NCBI RefSeq assembly: GCF_029975155.1
Contig: NZ_JARKPQ010000311.1
Coordinates: 1-44,383 of the forward strand
Source: Propionicimonas sp.
GTDB taxonomy: Bacteria > Actinomycetota > Actinomycetes > Propionibacteriales > Propionibacteriaceae
Length of the DNA: 44,383 nt
Reading direction: 5' to 3'
Shown here: one piece after another, positions 1 through 7,893 of the stretch
How the letters are laid out: the number at the start of each line of letters is the position of its first letter
How positions within the stretch are numbered: the stretch's first letter is position 1
The notes under the pieces: model-generated
What the model was told of the DNA's origin: nothing
What the model saw: only the letters and a program-made list of their open reading frames with translations
The model's database searches: none
Translations under genes and position numbers: made by a program

Positions 1-46
1 TGGCGTTGATCCGCCCGTCCCAGCGGCGCTCGGTACCCTCTCCGGG

Positions 47-134
47 GGTGGCGTGTCTGAGCGGCCTAAAGCGCGCGCCTCGAACGCGCGTGAGGGGCAC
101 CCCTCCGAGGGTTCAAATCCCTCCGCCACCGCCA
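47..134 (+). tRNA. tRNA-Ser (anticodon CGA)
   Basis: Class II (long variable arm) tRNA that reads UCG codons. The acceptor stem GGTGGCG (47-53) pairs with CGCCACC (124-130); G131 is the discriminator and CCA (132-134) is encoded. The anticodon arm is CGCGC / CTCGAAC loop / GCGCG, with T33 then CGA. The T arm reads GAGGGTTCAAATCCCTC. A long palindrome begins 4 nt after the CCA. No convincing promoter is visible in the 46 bases upstream. Confidence 0.95.
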
Positions 135-137
135 TAT

Positions 138-191
138 CCGGGGACAGGTCCAATTCCCGTTCAACTGAACGGGAATGGGACCTGTCCCCGG
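138..191. repeat. Palindromic repeat, family A, copy 1
   Basis: The two 26-nt arms (138-163 and 166-191) match at 25 of 26 positions around a 2-nt loop. The core is GGGGACAGGTCC followed by an ATTCCC/ATTTCC segment. It fills the space between the tRNA-Ser 3' end and the stop codon of the convergent permease gene (stop at 196-198). It could terminate transcription in both directions, but it has no T-tract. A second copy with the same core is at 37189-37246 and a degenerate one at 24072-24097, so this is a dispersed element rather than an ordinary terminator. Confidence 0.8.
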
Positions 192-195
192 TCAT

Positions 196-1029
196 TCAGC
201 CCTGGTCGGCCGGGTAGAGCGGACGGCGGCGCAGGACCAGCAGCCAGGCCGCGGCTCCCGCGAACAGCCATCCGGCCAGCAGTGCCGAGCGCGGCCACAG
301 GCCGTCGGCGGGTGCCTCGACCAGGGTGTTGCCACCCGGCACCCACGACAGCAGGGTGGACGCCAACTCGGTCGGCAGGACCCATCCCGCGAGGGTGGCC
401 GAACTCGGCGCTACCGCCTGGAGGCCGGCCCGGACCAGGCCCAGCAGCACGAACGGCACCATCAGGCCCACGGCGATCGCGAGTCCCTTGCTGCGCGTCG
501 TCATGGCGACCACCAGCCCGAACTCGTAGTGCAGCAGCAGGGCCGCGACCAGCGACACCGTGGAGACCACCCAGAACTGCCCGGTGGCCGCGGCCCCGAA
601 TCCGGGGTCGGGCAGCCCGAGCACCACGGACGCCAGGGCCGCGGACGCGGCGCACGCCACCCCCAGCAGGACGGACGCCAGCACCCCGAACAACAGCTTG
701 CCGCCGGCGACGGCGCGTCGTCCGCCCACGGCGAGGGCACCGGCGAGCATCCCGTCGGAGGCGTCCGAGAGGTAGGCCTGCAGACCGAGGGCGACCATCA
801 GCGCCAGCGCGAGCGTCTGGTTCCGCTGCGCCAGCGACACCACCTCCAGCGACGTGGCAGGAACGCCCTCGCCGCGCAACCAGCCGAACGCGGCCAGGAA
901 CGCCCAGGGGCTCGCCAGCGCGACCACGATCGCCACGGCCGCGATGACCACGTTGCGCCGGACGGTCGTCACCCGGATCGCCTCCGTGACACATTCGTGC
1001 CACCAGCGGGCCGGTCCGCGCGCGGTCAT
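196..1029 (-). CDS. ABC transporter permease of the bacteriocin operon
   Basis: A 277-aa integral membrane protein with about six hydrophobic segments, starting after a short cytoplasmic N-terminus rich in Arg and Trp. It fits the permease partner of the ATPase encoded just upstream: the ATG overlaps that gene's stop codon as ATGA (1026-1029), implying translational coupling. A longer open frame to 1353 exists but runs antisense-free through the ATPase gene and is ignored. As the last gene of the eight-gene operon it likely forms, with the 1026-1946 ATPase, an exporter for self-protection or secretion, comparable to the accessory EFGH-type transporters of AS-48. The role is inferred from position; no family-specific motif is visible. 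Confidence 0.75.
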   Translation of the reverse strand: MTARGPARWWHECVTEAIRVTTVRRNVVIAAVAIVVALASPWAFLAAFGWLRGEGVPATSLEVVSLAQRNQTLALALMVALGLQAYLSDASDGMLAGALAVGGRRAVAGGKLLFGVLASVLLGVACAASAALASVVLGLPDPGFGAAATGQFWVVSTVSLVAALLLHYEFGLVVAMTTRSKGLAIAVGLMVPFVLLGLVRAGLQAVAPSSATLAGWVLPTELASTLLSWVPGGNTLVEAPADGLWPRSALLAGWLFAGAAAWLLVLRRRPLYPADQG

Positions 1030-1946
1030 GCCGCCACCTCCGTCCGCAGCAGGTCGGACGAGGTCAGGGCGGCATCGAGGGTGACCACCTCGTCCCAGAC
1101 GCCCAGCAGCGGCACGCCGTGGCGGTGGCACAGTCCCAGGACGTCGGCCATCGAGCGGCCGGGCACGCTGAGCCGGCCGTCCGGCTCGACCTGGGCAGTG
1201 ACCGCCCACTCCCGGCTGACCAGGCTCGCGAAGGCGGACGGGTCGGGCGTCCGCACCTGCACCCGGCCGGGGGAGGATCGGGTGACCAGGCCTTCCACCG
1301 TGCCGGTGAACGTGACCCGTCCGCCGGCGAGCGCCAGCAGTTCGGTGCAGCACCGGGAGAGCGGCAGCAGTTCGTGGGAGGAGACGACCACGACCCGGCC
1401 CGCGGCGGCCGCGCGCAGCACCAGACCCTCCAGCGTGGCCACGCGGGTGGCGTCCAGCGCGAGGAACGGCTCGTCCAGCAACAGCAGCGGTGCCCGGGAC
1501 GCCAGCGGCGCGAGCAGGCTCACCGCGCGCTGCTGGCCCAGCGACATCGCCCTGGGCCGGCGGTCCAGCAGGGTGGTGAGCGTCAGCTCTGCGACCAGGG
1601 CCTCCAGCCGGTCGCGGTCGATGAGCGGCAGCCGGGCGACCACCCTCAGGTGCTGCCGCAGCGTCCGATCGCGGTGGAAGCCGGGATGGGTGGTCATCAA
1701 CGCCGCCGGCGCCTTCGGCGAGATCGTGCCGGCGTGGGCGACCAGTCCGGCGAGGGTGTGCAGGAGCGTGGACTTGCCGCTGCCATTGGGACCGACCAGG
1801 GCGTGGGCGCGTCCGCCGGCCAGCCGGAAGCCGACCCGGTCGAGCACGGCCCGCTCACCGCGCCGCACCGACACGTCCGCCGCCACCAGCTCCGTCATCG
1901 GCTCGTGCCCGGCCAGGGCCCGTCGCGGCAAGGCGCGCTCAGTCAT
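1026..1946 (-). CDS. ABC transporter ATP-binding protein (accessory exporter)
   Basis: A 306-aa nucleotide-binding subunit. Visible motifs are Walker A GPNGSGKST near residue 52, a signature variant MSLGQQR, Walker B LLLLDEPF, and an H-loop region VVVSSHE. A C-terminal tail of about 90 residues follows the ATPase core, as in many CcmA-type drug/bacteriocin exporters. The gene overlaps the upstream ATPase by 8 nt and the downstream permease by 4 nt, so all three are made from one message. It probably energises the permease encoded at 196-1029. Two separate ATPases in a bacteriocin operon are typical where one serves secretion and the other immunity; which does which here cannot be read from sequence. 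Confidence 0.85.
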   Translation of the reverse strand: MTERALPRRALAGHEPMTELVAADVSVRRGERAVLDRVGFRLAGGRAHALVGPNGSGKSTLLHTLAGLVAHAGTISPKAPAALMTTHPGFHRDRTLRQHLRVVARLPLIDRDRLEALVAELTLTTLLDRRPRAMSLGQQRAVSLLAPLASRAPLLLLDEPFLALDATRVATLEGLVLRAAAAGRVVVVSSHELLPLSRCCTELLALAGGRVTFTGTVEGLVTRSSPGRVQVRTPDPSAFASLVSREWAVTAQVEPDGRLSVPGRSMADVLGLCHRHGVPLLGVWDEVVTLDAALTSSDLLRTEVAA

Positions 1947-2643
1947 GACGCACCTCGCTCAGCACGAACGGTGGCTGGACGTAGTGCGCGGCCGCGCGCT
2001 CCGCGCGGACCCCGTCCGGCAACTGGTGGCCCGTGGTGAGCACGAGGCTGTCGCGGGCACGTTCGGCGATCAGCTCGACCATGCGGGCGCGCGACTCCGC
2101 GTCCACGCCGTTGAACGGCTCGTCCAGGCACCAGACCGGCTCGTCGCCGGCCCAGTTGCAGACGAACCAGGCCTTCTTCAGCGACCCGGTGGAGAGCGAG
2201 TCGGCGGCCTTGTCCAGGTGTGGCTCCAGGCCGAGCTCCGCAGCCGTCGCCACCAGCGGCGAGAGGGCCTCGCCGTAGCGGCGGGCGTACAGGTGCAGGT
2301 GGTCGGAGACGGTCACGCCCGGCACGAAGGCCGGCTCGGCGCGGACGAGGTGCAGCGTGGGCACCCGGTGGCCGGCGCGGACGATCAGGTCGCCGACGAC
2401 GATGTCGCCCGTCAACGGCGCGAGGTAGCCGGCGAGCACCTCGAAGAGGGTGGACTTGCCGGCGCCGTTGGGACCGTCCAGCTGGAACCAGCCCGGTCCC
2501 TCCAGCCGCATGGCGAGGCCGGCGAACACCGGCTCGTCGCGCCAGTAGCCGGCGCTCAGCCCGGTGATCCCGATGCCGTGGCGGCCCAGGCTCACGGCCG
2601 GGTCCGGGGCGACCAGATGGTCATGCGTCGCGGAGAGAGCCAT
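1939..2643 (-). CDS. ABC transporter ATP-binding protein (bacteriocin export)
   Basis: A 234-aa ABC ATPase with Walker A GPNGAGKST, Walker B VWCLDEPF and a degenerate signature, DSLSTGSLKK, where LSGGQ is expected. Its start region overlaps the end of the upstream 503-aa membrane protein gene by 52 nt. This is unusually long, but the conserved ATPase fold begins only about 25 residues in, so a downstream non-ATG start is possible. Circular bacteriocin loci normally carry one such ATPase next to a multi-pass membrane protein, and together these are thought to drive maturation and secretion. The assignment to that role is by context. Confidence 0.8.
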   Translation of the reverse strand: MALSATHDHLVAPDPAVSLGRHGIGITGLSAGYWRDEPVFAGLAMRLEGPGWFQLDGPNGAGKSTLFEVLAGYLAPLTGDIVVGDLIVRAGHRVPTLHLVRAEPAFVPGVTVSDHLHLYARRYGEALSPLVATAAELGLEPHLDKAADSLSTGSLKKAWFVCNWAGDEPVWCLDEPFNGVDAESRARMVELIAERARDSLVLTTGHQLPDGVRAERAAAHYVQPPFVLSEVRHD

Positions 2644-4103
2644 GCGAACACTCCTGTCAGGATCAGCGGCAGCGGCCAGCCCGCCGCCGGGTGGACGGTG
2701 AACAGCAGCCAGCCGCCCATGACGAGCAGCGACTGGAGTAGGGCGAGGATCAACAGCCGGGTCTCGGTCAGCCCGCCCGCGCCGGGCCGGGCGACGACCG
2801 CGTCCGCGACGAGGGTGGCGATCGGAGCCAGGAGGACGACGCCGAGGGCGGCCCCCACGCCGATCCCCGCCGCGGTGACCAGCAGGACGAGGACCGCGGC
2901 CAGCAGCGGCGCGGCCGCGGCATAGGCGACGGCCGCGAGGCCGACCGTGATGCGGCCGGGCGACTCACCGCGCTCCACGTGGTGGCGCAGCCGCATCAGC
3001 CCCGCCGAGGGGCCCGCGGACGTCAGCCGGGTGACGCAGAAGGCCATCAGGGCCGCCACCAGCAGGATCCCCACCAGCTGCCGGGGAAGGGCGCTCAGGT
3101 CGAGGCCGGAGGTCGCCAGCGCCACGATGGCCGCCACGGCCCAGCGCAGTTCGGGAGCGCCCCAGACCTGCACGAGCCAGCCCGGTCCGGCCACGGGGAA
3201 TCCCGCGCGGGTCGCCCGCCCGACGGCCGGGCGGACGGCCGGGCGCGCCGCGTCCGGCAGCCGGCGGAAACCACCGTCGGCCGCCACCGTCCGGACGAGG
3301 AGCACGGCGCCGGCGACGGCGGCCACGACGCACGCGATCGCCACTCCGGCCGGATGCGTCACGGCCCAGACGCTGAGCCGGGCGGCGACCGGGTCGGTGG
3401 CCCGGGCGTCCCAGAGGGGACGCAGCGCGCTCGCCGCGACCCCCACGACGGCACCGGCCAGCGCCGCGCCGAGCAGGCGGCGGACGGCAGGACCCACGGG
3501 CTGGACGACCCTCTCCAGCGGCCGGCTGAGCCGCCCGGCGACCAGGCCGAGCCGCAGCACCTCGACCGCGAGGGCCACGGCGAGCAGCAGGAGCGCCAGT
3601 CGGTGCTCCGCCGGCGTCAGGGCACCGACGGTGAACAGGGCGGCCACCGGCGTCCAGGCGACGGCCAGGACCGGCAGCCGGGGAAGCACCTCGTGGGTGA
3701 GTACCACGTCGCCGCAGGACAGGCCGAGGCCCTGCCACGCGGCCCGGTCCTGGCGGGCGGCGACCGGGTCGGCGGAGGCGAGCCCGAACACCTGGCCCAG
3801 GCCGAGCGCCGTCCCCGCGAGCAGCGGCACCGCGCACACGAACACGAAGTGGGTGCCGTTGGTCAGCCCGCCGGCGGTACCGTCGAAGAAGCCCGGCACC
3901 GCCCGGACCGCGAGGGCGGCAGCGTCCCCGAAGGCGTGCATGGCGGCGAGGGTGAACAGGCCGGCGCCGAGCGCGAGCAGCCCCAGCGCCACGGTCACCA
4001 GCACCGGCGGCACGGCGAGCGAGAAGCGGGACAGCAGCCGCACCACCCACAGGTCCCAGGCGGCCGCGAGCCGGTCAGCGGGCGAAGTGCGAACGGCTCT
4101 CAT
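2592..4103 (-). CDS. Large multi-pass membrane protein of the bacteriocin operon
   Basis: A 503-aa protein with some ten or more hydrophobic segments across its length and short basic loops. I do not recognise a named family. Its size and membrane character resemble the large membrane component of circular bacteriocin loci (As-48B-like in size) or a permease for the ATPase encoded directly downstream (52-nt overlap). The start at 4103 lies 29 nt inside the preceding small membrane-protein gene (stop at 4075), again indicating tight coupling. The residues before the first membrane segment (MRAVRTSPADRLAAAWDLW) look like a cytoplasmic amphipathic start. Whether it cyclises, exports or merely anchors the complex is not visible. 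Confidence 0.65.
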   Translation of the reverse strand: MRAVRTSPADRLAAAWDLWVVRLLSRFSLAVPPVLVTVALGLLALGAGLFTLAAMHAFGDAAALAVRAVPGFFDGTAGGLTNGTHFVFVCAVPLLAGTALGLGQVFGLASADPVAARQDRAAWQGLGLSCGDVVLTHEVLPRLPVLAVAWTPVAALFTVGALTPAEHRLALLLLAVALAVEVLRLGLVAGRLSRPLERVVQPVGPAVRRLLGAALAGAVVGVAASALRPLWDARATDPVAARLSVWAVTHPAGVAIACVVAAVAGAVLLVRTVAADGGFRRLPDAARPAVRPAVGRATRAGFPVAGPGWLVQVWGAPELRWAVAAIVALATSGLDLSALPRQLVGILLVAALMAFCVTRLTSAGPSAGLMRLRHHVERGESPGRITVGLAAVAYAAAAPLLAAVLVLLVTAAGIGVGAALGVVLLAPIATLVADAVVARPGAGGLTETRLLILALLQSLLVMGGWLLFTVHPAAGWPLPLILTGVFAWLSPRRMTIWSPRTRP

Positions 4104-4446
4104 CCCGCATCCTGTCGACCTTGGTGACCGCGGCCCACAGCGAGATCGCGAACATGACGATCGCCGCGACGGTCAGGAGGAACTGGCCGGGGTCCCCGAA
4201 CAGCCAGGCGGTGGCGAACACCATCACCCCACAGCCGCCCAGGACGGAGAGCGCGAGCCCGGGACGGGCTCCGCCGAAGGGCAGCAGCAGCGCCAGCACG
4301 ACCATCACGGCCAGGTTGAGCACCGTCCCACCGACGAACTTGGGATCGGCCCGGCCCGCCAGCAGGCCCTGGACCATCCCCACGGCCGGAACCACCATCA
4401 GCAGCAGCGTGACGGCGACGCACAGCTTGAACATCTTCGCGAACAT
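4075..4446 (-). CDS. Small membrane protein, possible immunity protein
   Basis: A 123-aa protein with four predicted membrane segments (roughly residues 7-27, 40-60, 66-85, 90-110) and a charged C-terminal tail rich in Arg, Asp and Ser. Circular bacteriocin clusters usually encode one or more small hydrophobic cationic immunity or helper proteins, and this gene is in the right place. The ATG at 4446 is preceded on the coding strand by a GAGAGGAA stretch at good spacing. The 3' end overlaps the next gene by 29 nt. I see no motif that fixes its function; a DUF2975-like four-helix protein is an alternative. Confidence 0.6.
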   Translation of the reverse strand: MFAKMFKLCVAVTLLLMVVPAVGMVQGLLAGRADPKFVGGTVLNLAVMVVLALLLPFGGARPGLALSVLGGCGVMVFATAWLFGDPGQFLLTVAAIVMFAISLWAAVTKVDRMRDESRSHFAR

Positions 4447-4470
4447 GACACGTTCCTCTCGGTGGAGTGG

Positions 4471-5010
4471 TCAGACGAAGGGCAGGACGGCGACCAGGGC
4501 CGCGTCCGCGAGCCGGAACCGGGCCCGGCGGGGGCCGGGCGCGAGGAACACGGCCGCAACGGCCGCGGCGGGGTAGACCAGCAGGAACGCCGGCGTCGTC
4601 CAGGGGTGCAGCACCCCGGTGACGGCGGTGAGCAGGTCGGGGACGACCAGGCCGACGGTGGCGACGCCGCTGAGCCAGAACGGGAACACGTGCCGGCGGA
4701 GCCGCTCGGGACGGGAGCGCGAGCCCAGCCGGCGCAGGACCGCGAGCGCGACCAGCGACACCACCAGGCTCAGCGCGAGGCCCATCGCGGACCCGGCGGC
4801 CAGCGCGGTGGCGAGCATGTCTGCGGGGAGATCGGCCAGGTCGGGACCCTGGTCGATGTTCGCCGCGACATAGGCGTGCAGCACGGGGTACTTCGCCGCC
4901 TGGGCCGCCGCGACGGCGGCCGCGGTCGTCCAGAACCACAGCCGGCCGGGTGCCCGGACGGGGACGGAGGAGACGGCGGCAGCGGGTGCCGCGAGGCTGG
5001 TCGAGGTCAT
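4471..5010 (-). CDS. Membrane protein of the bacteriocin operon, unknown family
   Basis: A 179-aa protein with about five hydrophobic stretches, beginning after an Ala/Ser/Pro-rich N-terminus. The start at 5010 is preferred over longer in-frame options because an AAAGGA ribosome site lies 7 nt upstream and the longer frame would run into the SpoIIM-like gene. It sits 11 nt downstream of that gene and 24 nt upstream of the 123-aa membrane protein. It has no recognised domain; by context it belongs to the maturation/secretion/immunity machinery of the circular peptide. Confidence 0.6.
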   Translation of the reverse strand: MTSTSLAAPAAAVSSVPVRAPGRLWFWTTAAAVAAAQAAKYPVLHAYVAANIDQGPDLADLPADMLATALAAGSAMGLALSLVVSLVALAVLRRLGSRSRPERLRRHVFPFWLSGVATVGLVVPDLLTAVTGVLHPWTTPAFLLVYPAAAVAAVFLAPGPRRARFRLADAALVAVLPFV

Positions 5011-5021
5011 GGCGGGTCCTT

Positions 5022-5570
5022 TCAGGCGATGGTGAGGCGCTGGGCGGTCAGCGCGATGGAGAGGGTCTCGGTCGCCGCGGCGAGGGTGAGGACGGCGAGC
5101 GCCAGGCCGAGCGTCCGCAGTGCCCGCGGCAGCGTGCCGTGGGTGGCGGGCCGGGATCCCGGGCGGAGCAGCTGCAGGGCCGGCACCAGCCCGGCGGCGC
5201 CGGCGAGCACGAAGCCCAGCAACTCGAGCGGGGTGTAGGCCCAGCAGCGCAGGACGGTCTCGGCGACGCCGAGGGCCGCGACGGACACCGCCATCGACCA
5301 CCCCAGCATCGCGCCGACCAGCAGCAGGAAGACGCCGGTGGAGATGCCGAGGGTGACGGCGCCGGAGAACAGCCCGAGCGCGACGGCGCTGTTCCGCAGC
5401 AGGATCGTGGTGAAGGTGCCCCAGTCGGCGGGCGGCAGCACGCCGGCGTCCGCGGCCACCGCCGAGACCGCGCTGTCGGAGGCGAGCACGGCGGTGAGCA
5501 CGGTCGCGGCCAGGATCAGGCCGGCGGCCACCGCGGCTTCGACGCCGGGGACGCGGGGCGAGGTGGACAT
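5022..5570 (-). CDS. SpoIIM/DUF95-family membrane protein of circular bacteriocin locus
   Basis: A 182-aa integral membrane protein. The central pattern NSAVALGLFSGAVTLGISTG and the following LLLVGAMLGW segment match the Asn...Gly-rich hydrophobic core of SpoIIM/DUF95 proteins. Members of this family accompany essentially all described circular bacteriocins, where they are needed for production and/or immunity. This is the strongest contextual support for the peptide gene upstream. The start at 5570 has GGAAGGA about 6 nt upstream. The intercistronic space to the bacteriocin gene (5571-5632) contains strong hairpins. The biochemical role of the family is not known with certainty. Confidence 0.75.
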   Translation of the reverse strand: MSTSPRVPGVEAAVAAGLILAATVLTAVLASDSAVSAVAADAGVLPPADWGTFTTILLRNSAVALGLFSGAVTLGISTGVFLLLVGAMLGWSMAVSVAALGVAETVLRCWAYTPLELLGFVLAGAAGLVPALQLLRPGSRPATHGTLPRALRTLGLALAVLTLAAATETLSIALTAQRLTIA

Positions 5571-5590
5571 GGACGATCCTTCCGCGGGGG

Positions 5591-5624
5591 GAGGGGCGGT
5601 AGGCGGCCGCCCCTCCCCGGAGGG
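5591..5624 (-). terminator. Intercistronic hairpins after the bacteriocin gene
   Basis: GAGGGGCGG (5591-5599) pairs perfectly with CCGCCCCTC (5607-5615) around a 7-nt loop. An alternative, mutually exclusive stem, CCCTC (5611-5615) with GAGGG (5620-5624), forms first in the minus-strand transcript. There is no T-tract. The position between a structural peptide gene and its processing genes suggests a partial terminator or 3'-end stabiliser that keeps the peptide message in excess. Confidence 0.55.
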
Positions 5625-5632
5625 TGGGGGGT

Positions 5633-5893
5633 TCAGGCGACCACGGCTGCCTTGCCGGCCTTCCACAGGATCAGCTTGAGTGCGCCCCACAGGCCCGCAC
5701 CGACGAGGCCGCCGGTGGCGGCGATCGCGGCGAGGAACATCGCCCAGCTGCCGACCTCGACGGCCTTCGCGATGGCAGTGGCGGTGGCGGCGCTGACGCC
5801 CAGCGTTCCGGTCAGCCACATGGCGCTGGCGACGCCGACGACCAGGCCGATGGTGGCGATGACCACCGCCGTCGCGGACTGGATCTTCTTCAT
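5633..5893 (-). CDS. Circular bacteriocin precursor (AS-48/circularin-like)
   Basis: An 86-aa peptide. About 26 residues of hydrophobic, signal-like leader (MKKIQSATAV...) are followed by about 60 residues that are almost wholly small and hydrophobic. The C-terminus WKAGKAAVVA closely resembles the cationic GKRAVIAW end of enterocin AS-48. The start of the proposed mature part, LTGTLGVSAATATAIAKAV, resembles circularin A (VAGALGVQTAAATTIVNVI). Such peptides are cut once and joined head to tail into a four- or five-helix saposin-like bundle that permeabilises membranes. I place the junction near Trp26/Leu27, but the exact site is uncertain. GGAAGGAG lies 7 nt before the ATG. It is the first gene of the operon and is divergent from a two-component system. 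Confidence 0.8.
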   Translation of the reverse strand: MKKIQSATAVVIATIGLVVGVASAMWLTGTLGVSAATATAIAKAVEVGSWAMFLAAIAATGGLVGAGLWGALKLILWKAGKAAVVA

Positions 5894-5920
5894 GGTGAGC
5901 TCCTTCCCTGGAGTTCGTCT

Positions 5921-6029
5921 CCCCTCCCGCTCTGGGAGGTGGCGGGCTCATCGTCGGCTCGCCACCCGGGTGGCCGACAGGGTCGAAGGGGTGGCCGTCG
6001 CGGCACTTTGGTGCCGTGGATGCCAGACT
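5921..6029. promoter_or_regulatory. Divergent control region, bacteriocin operon / sensor kinase
   Basis: Contents, left to right: a hairpin CCTCCC (5923-5928) / GGGAGG (5934-5939), likely in the bacteriocin 5' leader; a perfect 14-nt palindrome GCCACCCGGGTGGC (5961-5974) nested in GTCGG...CGAC; an inverted repeat GGCACtttgGTGCC (6002-6015); and a -10-like CAGACT (6024-6029) exactly 6 nt before the kinase GTG. The GGCACTTT word recurs upstream of the small secreted peptide gene (7894-7901). These are plausible sites for the neighbouring response regulator; binding is inferred. Confidence 0.45.
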
Positions 6030-6035
6030 GGAGCC

Positions 6036-7214
6036 GTGGCGCGAAATCACCCTCTTTCGGGCACCGAACGTCAATCCGGCATCTGGCGATGGATCACGCG
6101 GGATCCGGTGGCGACGCTCGCATTCACTGTTGCCGGCCTGTTCGCGGTCTCCATCCTCGCCTTCGGCGACTGGTCCCGGCCGGGGGAGCTTGCCGTGGAG
6201 GTCGCTCTCTGCCTGGCCGCGGGGAGCTCGGGCCGGTGGCTGGTGCCCGGCGGAATCACGACCGGCGTGCTTCTGAGCGCCCTTGCGCTGCTCAGCCTCG
6301 AGGCCCCGCGCTTCTCCACCCTGACCGTTCAGCTGGTGTTCCTCGTGGCCGGCAGTCGTGGCCGCTGGTTGGTGATCGCGCTGTTCGCGGTCTGGTACCT
6401 GCCGGTCCTGGCCATGCTCGAGGCCGGTGGCTTCTCGCAGCCAGATCGTTACCTTGCCGCGCTGGGCGTCGGGGTGTTCGGGCTCGGACTGGCGGTCACG
6501 ATCGGCTGGTTCATCCACCGGCAGGTCCGCGCCCGCGAGCGGCTCACCCTCGACCACTCCCGCGCGCTGACCGCGCAGCGGCAGGCGATCGCTCGCGATC
6601 TGCACGACACCGTGGCGCAGGCGACCACGGCGATCGTGCTGCGCGCGGAGTCGGCCAAGCTGCGCCCGGAAGCCGATCCGGAACTGCTCGTCGACCTCGA
6701 CTACATCGCCACGGTCGGCCGCAACAGCCTGCGCGACCTGCGGGGGATGCTGCGCGCCATGCGCAGCGCGGGCAACGATGCCGTGCCCGACCTGGCGCTG
6801 CGCACGACGAGCTTCCGGGAGCTGCTCGACGCCCAGGTGGCCGTGCTCACCGAGGCCGGCTTCGATGTGCGGGTGCTGGTGCAGGTCCGGCCGGAGCAGC
6901 TGCCCACGTCGATCGGCTACACGCTGAACTGCGTGCTGAGCGAGGCCACGACGAACATCCTGCGGCACGCGCGGCCCGGCGCCCGCTGCGCGATCATGGT
7001 CTCCGCGTCCGCGAGCGAGCTCGAGATCCTGGTCAGCAACGAGGTGGGCGGACGCACGCCGGTCCCGTCCAACCGGTTCGGGCTGATCGGGCTCACCGAG
7101 CGGGTGAGCGCCCTCGGCGGGACGGTGGACGTGCTGTCCCGGGAGCGGAACTGGGTGCTGCAGGTCCGGCTGCCGCTGATCCCCGACGCCGCGATGACGA
7201 GTGTGGAGGAGTAG
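6036..7214 (+). CDS. Sensor histidine kinase (NarL/DesK type)
   Basis: A 392-aa membrane kinase. An N-terminal half with five or so hydrophobic segments (residues 25-160) is followed by a HisKA_3 dimerisation domain with the phosphorylated His in ARDLHDTVAQ (H190), then an HATPase_c domain with an N-box near ATTNILRHAR and a G-box FGLIGLTERV. The GTG at 6036 is chosen because it lies 6 nt after CAGACT, giving a likely leaderless message; nearby ATG/GTG codons are out of frame. It sits 2 nt upstream of its response regulator and is divergent from the circular bacteriocin gene, which suggests that it senses the peptide, an inducer or envelope stress and controls the island. Confidence 0.9.
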   Translation: MARNHPLSGTERQSGIWRWITRDPVATLAFTVAGLFAVSILAFGDWSRPGELAVEVALCLAAGSSGRWLVPGGITTGVLLSALALLSLEAPRFSTLTVQLVFLVAGSRGRWLVIALFAVWYLPVLAMLEAGGFSQPDRYLAALGVGVFGLGLAVTIGWFIHRQVRARERLTLDHSRALTAQRQAIARDLHDTVAQATTAIVLRAESAKLRPEADPELLVDLDYIATVGRNSLRDLRGMLRAMRSAGNDAVPDLALRTTSFRELLDAQVAVLTEAGFDVRVLVQVRPEQLPTSIGYTLNCVLSEATTNILRHARPGARCAIMVSASASELEILVSNEVGGRTPVPSNRFGLIGLTERVSALGGTVDVLSRERNWVLQVRLPLIPDAAMTSVEE

Positions 7215-7216
7215 CC

Positions 7217-7870
7217 GTGAACGCTGACCCCGAGGTGATCAAGGTGCTGGTCGTCGACGACGACCCGATCGTGCGGGCGGCGCTGGCGTCCTATTTCGAG
7301 CAGGCCCCGGACACCGTCGTGGTGGGCAGCCCGACCGACGGGCTCGAGGCGGTCGCGGCCGCCCGCGGCGACGTGGACGTGGTCGTCATGGACGTGCGCA
7401 TGCCCGGGCTGGACGGACTGGAGGCCACGCGGCAGATCCGGGCCACCGGCGAGGAACGGCCACGCGTGCTGCTGCTGACCTCCTTCGACGAGGACGCCCT
7501 GGCCAGGGACGCGATCATCGCCCACGCGAACGGGCTCCTGCTGAAGACGGCCACCCCGAAGGCGATCGTCGACGCGGTGCGCGCGGTCCACCACGGCTCG
7601 ACGGTGTTCTCGTCCGAGCCGTTGACCCGGCTGGTGCAGAGTGACACGCCGTCCGTCGCACCGCCCGCGCACCTGCACCTGAACCGGCGCGAGCAGGAGA
7701 TCCTGCAGCTGCTCGCCCAGGCCTACTCCAACGCGGAGATCGCCGAACAGCTGTACCTGTCGGAGTCGACCGTGAAGACCTATGTGTCGTCGGTGATGGC
7801 CCAGCTGGGGGTGGACAGCCGGCTGAAGGCGGTCGTCCGGGCGTTCGAGTGGAACCTGATCGAGCGCTGA
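7217..7870 (+). CDS. Response regulator, NarL/LuxR family
   Basis: A 217-aa regulator. The receiver domain has acidic residues in VVDDDP, phosphoacceptor D59 in [10 protein letters not shown], and switch and Lys residues in LLTSFDED and LLKTATP. It is joined to a LuxR-type helix-turn-helix (about 155-215, [20 protein letters not shown]...[10 protein letters not shown]). The GTG start has GGAGGAG 6 nt upstream. It is co-transcribed with the kinase. Likely targets are the divergent bacteriocin promoter and the peptide gene immediately downstream, which share a GGCACTTT word; this is an inference. Confidence 0.92.
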   Translation: MNADPEVIKVLVVDDDPIVRAALASYFEQAPDTVVVGSPTDGLEAVAAARGDVDVVVMDVRMPGLDGLEATRQIRATGEERPRVLLLTSFDEDALARDAIIAHANGLLLKTATPKAIVDAVRAVHHGSTVFSSEPLTRLVQSDTPSVAPPAHLHLNRREQEILQLLAQAYSNAEIAEQLYLSESTVKTYVSSVMAQLGVDSRLKAVVRAFEWNLIER

Positions 7871-7893
7871 GCGGTCCTTTCGGGGAGCAGGAC

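Noticed and set aside
138..191. Classical Rho-independent terminator
   Set aside because: There is no T-tract on either strand, and the same arms recur at 37189-37246, so it is listed as a dispersed repeat that may still terminate transcription.
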